13,298 nucleotides of DNA from Chloromonas sp. AAM2 (lineage: Eukaryota; Chlorophyta; Chlorophyceae; Chlamydomonadales; Chlamydomonadaceae). A model generated the notes under the pieces. That model searched no databases and was not told the DNA's origin. It was given only the letters and a program-made list of their open reading frames with translations. Positions 1-7,085 of this stretch are shown in pieces; within the stretch, counting starts at the first letter, position 1, and each line of letters starts with the position of its first letter. The stretch spans positions 1 through 13,298 of the forward strand of contig QAXH01002798.1 in the NCBI GenBank assembly GCA_004335635.1, given 5' to 3'. The position numbers and the translations under genes are program-made.

Positions 1-2445
1 AAGCTGCTGGCCGATGTGGGATTCGTGGTGAGAGACGGGAATGATCCGCTGGAAACGCCTGTGTAGCGTCGAAAACGTTGGCAACAAACACGCCTGGCGG
101 ACTTGATGCGCGTCCCGTGACTTGGGTTCATGCCTCGTCCACCAGGCCCACATGTACACGGCCACTCAAGGGTGCAGATGTGGGCTGCAGCCTCTGCCTT
201 GCTAGTTTTGCATTAAGTCCTCCTATCGGACAAAAGTTTTGCGCACATCCAACCGCATGGCTTCATGTGGCTCCATGTTCATAGCCACTGTGCTTGTCGT
301 TTGCATTCATCCTGTGAGAAGTTTGCTAGACTGTGGCACCTCATGCTCGTACCCATGCTGACCTCATGTGTGTGTGTGTGCCGCAGGGCATGCCCAATGC
401 AGGCAAGAGCTCCCTTCTTGGGGCACTGACCGGAGCTCGGGCCAAGGTACGCAGCGGGGGCGATCAACATGCAACCCACATGCAAGTCTGCTGACACCTG
501 GGTCGTTGATCCATTGAATACAATGCCTTTGTATGCAAAGAATGCACGCAGCACAGGACTATGCTTGCAAGTCAAGAGTTGCTTGCAGGGCCTGTACAAC
601 TTGCCTGATTGCATTTGTACAAGCAACAGAAGTGGCTCGGCAAGCTGACTCTAGCAAGGACGAGGTACTCCTCACGTTGCTCAGCTGCCAAGCTTGAATT
701 TTTCACACTACTTGATTGCAGGTGGGCAGCTATGCCTTCACCACCCTGCACCCTCAGCTGGGCACCATTGTGTATGATGATGACACGGCAGACGGCCAGC
801 CAACGGACGGGCACCTGGCCCACGGTGTTGAGGGGTTGGGGCAGCACACGGGCCCCCTGACCCGCCACCTGACGGTGGCCGACATCCCCGGGCTCATCCG
901 GGGCGCACATGCCAACCGGTAAGCCAACAGGGTGCGGTGCGCTCGACCCTTTGCGGACCAAGGGGCAGGGTCCAGGCTGTTCCCTGCTGTGATCACCTCT
1001 GCCCAGTGCAGGACACATGAACACTGCCCACCCTGTGCACTGAACATGTGACAATGAAGCAGCTGCAGAGGGGGATGTAGGCCATGGTGTGCATGCACAT
1101 GCATCAGTGGGGGTGCAGGGCATGGTCCAGTCTGGGGAGTCGCTGGGGTCAGCGTGAACAGCCCCGCATGCATTCCTATGCACCAACAGGCTGCCCACCT
1201 GTAGATCACCATAGGCTGACCCCTGCCAAACCAGTTCCTGCTATCCCGGCTACTCGTGCCAAACCATGCCCATGATCTGCTGCAGCCTGACCGGCCCTGT
1301 CGTCGTCTGTGTGTCACACTGTCTGCCTGGCCTGCTCGTGTCCAGGGGGCGTGGCAATGCGTTTCTGCGTCATGTGGAGCGTGTGCGCGTGGTGGTGTAC
1401 GTGCTGGACCTATCGGGCGGGCAGCAGGAGGCGCTCCTTGAGCTCAACCCCGCACAACAACTGCAGGTCCTGCAGGTGAGGCGACGCAATCTCACACCTG
1501 TTCATCTATCAGTTACCTGAAGCATAGCAGGTAGTGTATTACTAGCGGGTGTGAGGGGGCTGTGGGAGGGAAGGACAACAGAAATGCCTTGAAGACAATG
1601 GGTAAACAGCGGCGTGTGTGCTGCGGGCCTGGGGAGTGAGCTTGGTAATAAAACGGCAACCAAGCGCATGCTGTGGCTCCGGCCGATCGAGTTGTTTTTG
1701 TTGTAGCGCTCTCATGCCTTGATTTTCGCTGTTTTACATGTGCTGCAGACGTTCTGTGTACCCCCTGTCACACGGTGACTGTGCCCAACTGCTAGCCTGG
1801 TGTGATCAAAGACTGCAACGTAACCACAGGCTTCATAGGCACGTGGTGCCAGTGGTTGGAAGTGTAAACTGGCACAGCACCAGGTGCCTGGTACGGGGTG
1901 TGTCTCGTGAGGACGCTGGACACACCGTTTGTCATGTGTCTCATGTGCTGCGCCGTGTTGTGTGCAGTCTGAGCTGACGGCCTACCGTGCTGACCTGGCA
2001 CATGTGCCCAGTGTGATAGCCGCCAATAAGGTGGACGTATGCAGAGACCCGCAGCAGGTGGGAGGAAGGGCAGGCGCCTCCAGCAATAGGGCGCCCAGAA
2101 CATTAGTAGAATGAAGTCAAAGTTGAACATAGAATTCGCATCAGGGATCGTGGGTTCGTGTGGATAAGTGTGTTGACAGCCTGCTGGAGACTTGGATGCA
2201 CGCTTCAGCCCAAGAGTGAAATCGGGTTAAAGCAAGAGATGAGGCGAGTCAAGTTGAGTCTGGACTGCAACCTTATCATTGCAGTCTAGGCTGTCGTGCG
2301 AAATTTTGCTCACATGCCCTCGCAGGCCCTCAAGCTCCTGGCCTCCAGCACGGCCCACCCCATTGTCCCGGTGTCCGCTGTGCATCAGGCAGGGCTGCAG
2401 CGGCTCAAGGATGTGGTCAGAATCCTGGCAACAGGCACGGCGTAG
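1..2445 (+). CDS. Obg-family GTPase, GTPBP10-like (3' part, six exons)
   Basis: Partial gene, exons 1-27, 387-446, 722-918, 1346-1475, 1968-2057 and 2326-2445 (stop TAG). They encode the last 207 residues with phases that close. All five G motifs are visible: P-loop GMPNAGKSS (fragment residues 10-18), switch I FTTL (35-38), DIPG (83-86), NKVD (158-161) and VSA (184-186). The stretch GAHANRGRGNAFLRHVER fits the GTPBP10 branch better than bacterial ObgE. Family knowledge: Obg GTPases act in large ribosomal subunit assembly, GTPBP10 in mitochondria; location here is inferred, since the N-terminal Obg fold and any targeting peptide are off the left edge. About 38 residues separate switch I from DIPG, roughly 26 more than I recall for human GTPBP10. 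The protein ends soon after G5, with no C-terminal domain. An alternative donor at 2037 (GTATGC) would remove seven residues; 2058 was chosen because the join then continues smoothly into the last exon. Confidence 0.88.
367..380. repeat. (TG)7 microsatellite in intron 1 of the GTPase gene
   Basis: Seven TG units lie just upstream of the acceptor CCGCAG at 381-386. The repeat takes the place of a polypyrimidine tract. TG-rich stretches recur in other introns of this window. Confidence 0.85.
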
Positions 2446-2482
2446 CGGCTGCTGCTGATTCAGATGCTGGCAGGCAACCGCT

Positions 2483-2487
2483 TGTAA
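2483..2487 (+). promoter_or_regulatory. TGTAA poly(A) signal of the GTPase gene
   Basis: TGTAA lies 38 bases after the stop codon at 2443-2445. TGTAA is the known poly(A) signal of chlorophycean algae such as Chlamydomonas. A second TGTAA at 2554-2558 could serve instead. The 3' untranslated region would be short with either, so assignment is tentative. Confidence 0.5.
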
Positions 2488-2568
2488 TAAGCCAGCATGT
2501 TGTGGACCTGGAGTGCCATTCACAGCGTTGGTCAGTCAAACCCCTTCACAGCTTGTAATACAAAAGAC

Positions 2569-2600
2569 AAAAAAAAAGTCTGCCAGTTCTGGGACAGTTT
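2569..2600 (+). repeat. Left arm of an inverted repeat (possible transposon end)
   Basis: A run of nine A is followed by GTCTGCC and AGTTCTGGGACAGTTT. The last 16 bases (2585-2600) are an exact reverse complement of 3372-3387. Over 32 aligned positions the two arms differ at about three. No clear target-site duplication is seen at the outer edges, so the mobile-element reading is inference. Confidence 0.5.
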
Positions 2601-3371
2601 GTGTGAATTGGTCTGTATTACCGCCAGCGACCATTGTGTGTCAGTAAAACATGTATATGTGCGTGTGTGTGAACCGCACATGGGGTGAACAGCGGGGTGA
2701 ACATCGCGTGTTGTGGTAGACGGTGCACTGCCACTTCTGGGACAGCAAACTCTGGTGCAACTCTGCCTTAAGCACATGCTTGAATCGAACCGCCACCGGA
2801 GATTTCGACGATGTGCATATGGCTGTGGCATACAGCGAGCACGTCAAGCAAATCCAAGGCCGAGCAGGCCTTGCCAAGCCCACCGCCTGGGGTGCATGTG
2901 CGCCAAGAAGTCATCGACCTGATCAAGAAGGCAGTGTCACCTGAGCTGTCCTAACCCACTGCTGTCCAACTAGGTGGTGGGAAACGCGTGTGCCAACCAG
3001 GGATGCCAGTTGGATTTCAAGTGCAATGTCGCTGTGCGCCCGTCTTGCGTGCTTGTCTTATGTTGGGTTACCTTCTTGAGCTCCTTTTTTTTCTCTTCTG
3101 CTGAAGAACAACAGAATGACGATGCTGAACAACTCCTGAATGAAGATTGTTATGTTGTATCATAATATATTCATGTTGTGATGTCTCATAACGGGCTAGG
3201 AAGTGTTCACACATTAATACAACTTTACACCAAATATAGTTGGAAGTCATGTCAATGCTTTGTAAATTCAGCAAATTCAGAGAAGTCACATCTGAAAAAC
3301 GGCCTGAATCTCAGACACACCGAGGCACTCACTATTAGCAGGTCCTACACTGGTTCCAGTGCAGTTCTTGA

Positions 3372-3407
3372 AAACTGTCCCAGAACTAGCAAACTTCTTT
3401 TTTTTTT
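3372..3407 (-). repeat. Right arm of an inverted repeat (possible transposon end)
   Basis: Read on the - strand this is ten A, then GAAGTTTGCT, then AGTTCTGGGACAGTTT, matching the left arm at 2569-2600. The two arms bracket about 840 bp that is noticeably AT-richer in its right half and carries no recognisable transposase. A non-autonomous DNA transposon is the simplest explanation; target-site duplications are not evident. Confidence 0.5.
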
Positions 3408-3600
3408 GGCGTAGGCCTGCTGGGTTTTGAAGGTCCTCATGTTGCTATTTATGACTGGTGCGTCAGGCCTCCTACTACTGCCAGACACTTGTTGGTCAAC
3501 GCATGTACAGCATGTTCTTGAAAAGGAACACTTGTTTGTTGCGAACGCTGCACATACTTGACGCTTCATCCCCTTCTCTGCATCTTTCAACCACGGGATA

Positions 3601-3770
3601 TAGGGTCTGACCCTGCCCTATTTTTTTTATCGTCCCAGTTGTTTACCGAGCTGCACCTGCGGATCAACCCACTGCACATACTCGTACCCCTTGTTAACCA
3701 TTAGATGACCTGGACAGGGCCGCGTCATCGTGGTGACATTGACCTCAGGTCAGGGTTCTGACCTACCCTA
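3601..3770. repeat. Pair of diverged palindromic repeats upstream of the BORCS5-like gene
   Basis: AGGGTCTGACCCTGCCCTA (3602-3620) and AGGGTTCTGACCTACCCTA (3752-3770) are similar sequences in the same orientation about 150 bp apart. The first contains the arms AGGGT/ACCCT around CTG. The second overlaps AGGTCA/TGACCT (3747-3752 and 3759-3764), and GACCT/AGGTC (3741-3751) adjoins it. Both lie 320-490 bp before the ATG. They could be protein-binding sites or a chance pair; function is inferred only from position. Confidence 0.35.
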
Positions 3771-4088
3771 ACCTAACACGACGAGCGACTTTCTGAAACG
3801 CGTGGATTCGTGTAATTGTTTCATATCAGGGGCCATCGGTGGCCATCAGTGCCATGCCTGAAAGTCGTCGGACGGCGTTGGGTAGTTGCTGGGCGTTATT
3901 GATAACATGCCGTCGGTGGGCGGAATCTCTTTTGATGTAGATGTAGTGGCGAGCAGCTGACAGGCATTACGGACCTACCATGCAACCATGCCGCAAGCAC
4001 ATTACTTGGCGCGGCAAGCCCTAGAGTTTGCCGTTGCCCATTCTGTGCATTTGTGCATGGCTTGCAAAGCAGCCCTTTGATTGCCTGT

Positions 4089-5438
4089 ATGGGTGCGGAG
4101 GTGTCGAAGGAGCCCGGCATCGTTACTGTGACGCGAGGACCGGAGGCGAGCACAGAGCAGCAGGCGCTCACATCAAGCCTTCTGCAGCAGCTAGAAGCTC
4201 TCAGGCAGGCAAGGGAATGCGGTGGTGTACCTGCCCAAAGCCTGGCAATGGATGTGATGGCGTCTTAACTGTGATGGGCATGTCGCTGAATGTCTTGCAG
4301 GCAGTCTCACCACCACCCACCCCACAGCAGCAGGCAGCGCTCGATGTTGCAACGGCCACAGCCATACAAAGAGGTGAGTGGGCGGATTGAAAAGTCAGAT
4401 TCGGGGCGCAGCAGCATTTCACCAGGCAATGTGCGCTTGAACAAGCAGAACGGACAGCGTAGTAGGTGACACGGCACGAGGCGGGATGACATACTGAGAT
4501 TTGGGCAAAGCAGTATCCCACCAGGCCATGCATCAGAACAGGTGACACAGGAGCGCTGCATGGTCTGTTCATGACAAGCACCAACCACCACGTTGCACCC
4601 TTTCACACTGCGGTGTCACTGCTCCGACTGGGCCACTTCAGCGCTGTTTGCATGCCAACACAACCACACACACAAAGCAGCTTCAAACATTTCCCAGACG
4701 ATACTTGTTGGCTGTTCATTTGATGGTTCCTTGAGACGCGCTGCCCTGTGCCCGCAGTATCTGATGGCGCCTCCGCCCAGTTAGGCGGCGTGTTGGACAG
4801 TTACCAGGCGTGGTCCTCATCCCGGCGGCAGCATCTAGGCGAGGATCAGGCCAGGATACATGCACGCATTGATGGCGCGCAATCCAAGGCCCAAGCTGCA
4901 GCAGTTCATGTCAAAAGGTGTGTGCATAGTCATGGACTGTGCGTTCTTCTTTCTGAGAACAACCGCAGTGTTTCATCTTCAGTCCACTGCCAGAGTGAGG
5001 AAAGATTTCAGCTCGTTCGTCTAGATCGGTCCAACGGTTGGCTGGTCTGGGCCAGTAAAGAGTAAACGAAAGAAAACTTAATGCACAGACAGGTTGATAT
5101 TGAGCTGTTGTGACTGCTCCTCTGGATCTGAATTGCACTAGTTTTGTTTAGTTTTGTTTAGTTTTGTTTGATTAGTTGTCACACACCAGAGGTTGCATTT
5201 GTCGCTGTGCAGGGTGACCAGCGGCATGGAGGCTGCCGCCGTGACCCTTGCACCGCTGTCCGGCCTGCTCACTTCAATCAACAACGTAGTCGAGCAGACC
5301 GCTGCCTTGCAGGAACAGCTTGCCCAGCTGCAGCAGCAAGCGTGGCAGGTGAAGCAGCCTCGGCAGCAGGCAGCCAGCCTCACGGCCCAGGGGCCTCCAC
5401 CACCATCGCCACAGGCCCCCTCTCAGCCAGGGAATTAG
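4089..5438 (+). CDS. BORCS5: BORCS5 (myrlysin)-like N-myristoylated coiled-coil protein, four exons
   Basis: Exons 4089-4208, 4301-4373, 4758-4917 and 5213-5438 join to exactly 193 codons, giving 192 residues; human BORCS5 is of nearly the same length (about 196). The protein begins MGAEVSKE, a textbook N-myristoylation site (Gly2, Ser6, Lys7), which supports the ATG at 4089. A short GIVTVTRG segment follows, resembling the conserved IVVV region of BORCS5. Two helical, coiled-coil-prone stretches come next, at about residues 75-117 (with the YQ and DQ positions seen in BORCS5) and 119-165, then a Pro/Gln-rich tail. Family knowledge: BORCS5 anchors the BORC complex to lysosomes through its myristate and recruits Arl8. 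Family assignment is by remembered pattern, not alignment; another small BLOC/BORC-type coiled-coil subunit is possible. Intron 1 (4209-4300) has a GC donor, CAG|GCAAGG; retaining it brings an in-frame stop at 4266-4268. No TGTAA is found close after the stop. Confidence 0.6.
4397..4530 (+). repeat. Diverged duplication in intron 2 of the BORCS5-like gene
   Basis: Segments 4397-4431 and 4497-4530 share AGATT(C/T)GGG near the start and CACCAGG(C/A)(C/A)ATG-like ends, spaced about 100 bp. Both are followed by AGGTGACAC further on. This looks like an old local duplication of intron sequence. Confidence 0.4.
5141..5170 (+). repeat. Three tandem copies of a T-rich decamer in intron 3 of the BORCS5-like gene
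   Basis: GTTTTGTTTA occurs twice and GTTTTGTTTG once, without gaps. The array is 42 bp before the acceptor of the last exon, so it may supply the pyrimidine-rich part of the splice signal. Confidence 0.85.
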
Positions 5439-5573
5439 CCGGATTGCTTGTCTTTTTCAATTATCATTTTCTGCACGCTCCGGACTGATGGATGTTCGTG
5501 GCAAATGAGCTGTGAACACAAAAAACTTGTTGAAAGTTACCAAGGTATTGTTTGTGTTCGGCCTGGCCCTCGC

Positions 5574-5599
5574 CAAATAGATGTTGCAAATAGATGTTG
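5574..5599 (+). repeat. Tandem duplication of a 13-mer
   Basis: CAAATAGATGTTG occurs twice with no spacer, probably in the 3' untranslated region of the BORCS5-like gene. It looks like a recent slippage event. Confidence 0.85.
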
Positions 5600-6303
5600 G
5601 AATTGTCTTCACAGTAATGGCCGATGTATCCCAGCAGTGGCACTTTTTTTTAATTGCGACTGAAAGGACGCCAACTTGTCCACCCGGAAGGCTGCTATCC
5701 ATCAACTGAGTCGGACAGCTAGACAGACTCTGTGAGTAAGGATTCTCGAAGATTGCAACCCAGACATGACACACTGCCAATGGTATGATCCACATGTCCA
5801 TGGCACGAATCAAAGTGCTATCTTTGCGAAACCAACTCTGGCCAGTGCTATGCAGACACCGCAGGCATAAAACCGCATGATGTCCACAGTCTGGCCATGT
5901 TGACAGCGGAGAAGTAGTCCATGCATTCACGCCATAGAGTGCCATGAGATGACCAGGACAGCATGAACATCTAGTGCGAGTGCCTTTCCTTCCACGGATG
6001 CTGGGCATGCAAGTTCTGCAGCCGTCCTAGGCATGTCATTGGACCCCTATTTTCAAACACAAAAACGAGCACACAGTGACTTAATAAAAGAGGTTTTCCT
6101 TTGACTGAGCGGAACTGCTGACGACGCACAGCACGTTTAAATGGGCCCAGCCCTGGACAGTGGCCAAGGGCACTGCCAGTCATGCTTGGGCTTGATTCCA
6201 CCACAGCTGAGCACAGTCTACTCATTTGAAGCATGCACTTTTCATTCACGGGCAGAAAAGGGCATGTTGAAAAAGGGATCCGTAGAACAATGAGCTCTCC
6301 CCT

Positions 6304-6504
6304 GTGGATTACCACACAGCCATGTTAGGGAACACTCAGTTCGCCTTTTTCTATGCCCAGCCAATGGACGTAGAGCCGGTCAAGGCCGCCTTGTCGCAGT
6401 TACTGACGCATGTGCCAGCCATTTGCGGGAAAGCATCGAGGCTGAGCCCAGGATTAGATTCTGTGTTCCAGGACTCTTTAGAATTCCAGACCATTCATTG
6501 GTAG
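6304..6504 (+). pseudogene. Isolated ORF fragment with a weak HXXXD-acyltransferase N-terminal look
   Basis: The frame is open from 6304 (GTG codon; first ATG at 6322) to a TAG at 6502-6504. The segment QFAFFYAQPMDVEPVKAALS followed by QLLTHVPAICGK has the rhythm of the N-terminal part of BAHD or condensation-type acyltransferases: a Phe/Tyr-rich strand, then a helix of the LKxSLxxxL kind, then P-x-x-x-G-[KR]. This is a remembered pattern only. The catalytic HXXXD and DFGWG motifs were not found on either side before 7086, so if the likeness is real this is a truncated or relocated piece. It could also be chance, or an exon of an unrecognised gene. Confidence 0.3.
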
Positions 6505-7085
6505 AAGCCAGGCAAGCTGCATGTATTGCCACAGCATCGGTTGCGTTGAACAAAATGCACAGCAGGGCCTGAAAACGTCTGCTCAGCTAACGACGTCGAG
6601 TGAGCGGATGGTGGTGCTGATGATAAGACAAGCAGGAGCATCTGGCTGTCCAAAATCATGTATCAATGCCTGTTGACAAAGGCATCAGTATGCTAGGTAT
6701 GCCGGCGCGTGCTTGCTCCCGAAAAGCGCTTCACAGGCGCAGACTGCTCGCATTCGCTGCAAGTGTGCCGGCATAGCAGGCACGCTGTCATCCAAAATTG
6801 ACTCTTAGTGGTATGAACGCACACAGGCGATGGTTCAGGGCGGCATGCCACACTAGACGCGCTGTTGCTTGCCAGCGGGTGCTGCAGCTCTGCCCTGGTG
6901 TAATATGTGTGACCAAACACAGCCTGTTGTTGCCTGTGCCCATCAACTGCAGAGGCTGACGCCTGTATGCATATTGCTTGTTGATGAATGTACTACAGAT
7001 GCAGGCCGCCGGACAGGAAACTGTTGGCTCACTGTGAAGGCCGCATACCCATCCAGCTGTTGTTATAATTGGCTCGCTCACACGG

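Larger units (their letters stand above)
2446..4088. other. Intergenic region between the GTPase and BORCS5-like genes
   Basis: No supported gene. It contains the 3' untranslated region of the GTPase gene, the inverted-repeat pair described separately, an AT-rich stretch around 3100-3300, and the presumed promoter and 5' untranslated region of the next gene. Short ORFs here lack splice logic or recognisable motifs. No TATA box or initiator could be assigned with confidence. Confidence 0.6.
5439..7085. other. Intergenic region between two convergent genes
   Basis: It holds the 3' untranslated regions of the BORCS5-like gene (from the left) and the capping-enzyme gene (from the right, - strand). 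I found no TGTAA within a usual distance of either stop: none on the + strand close after 5438, and no TTACA between 5439 and 7085. The long ORF on the - strand at 5457-6008 has no protein-like motif and is probably chance. One short ORF at 6304-6504 is listed separately. Confidence 0.55.

Noticed and set aside
2720..2944. ORF fragment beginning VHCHFWDSKLWCNS, with a second protein-like frame ending KKAVSPELS at about 2952
   Set aside because: No family recognised, no ATG near the start, a stop just upstream, and the two frames would need a shift to join. It lies inside the inverted-repeat segment and may be a decayed piece of mobile DNA, but the support is too weak.
3853..3939. Short ORF of 28 codons upstream of the BORCS5-like start, a possible uORF
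   Set aside because: The transcription start is unknown, so it may not be transcribed, and its peptide shows no recognisable feature.
4053..4088. Longer N-terminus for the BORCS5-like protein starting at 4053
   Set aside because: The codon at 4053 is GTG, not ATG. The first ATG of the frame is 4089, which also gives the N-myristoylation site.
5457..6008. 183-codon ORF on the - strand
   Set aside because: The translation is rich in Cys, Trp and His with no domain-like rhythm, and no splice-linked neighbour was found. It would overlap the 3' end of the convergent transcripts. Probably a chance ORF.
6698..6775. Inverted repeat TATGCCGGC / GCCGGCATA with a 60-base spacer
   Set aside because: Only nine base pairs with a long loop and no extended complementarity; compatible with chance.
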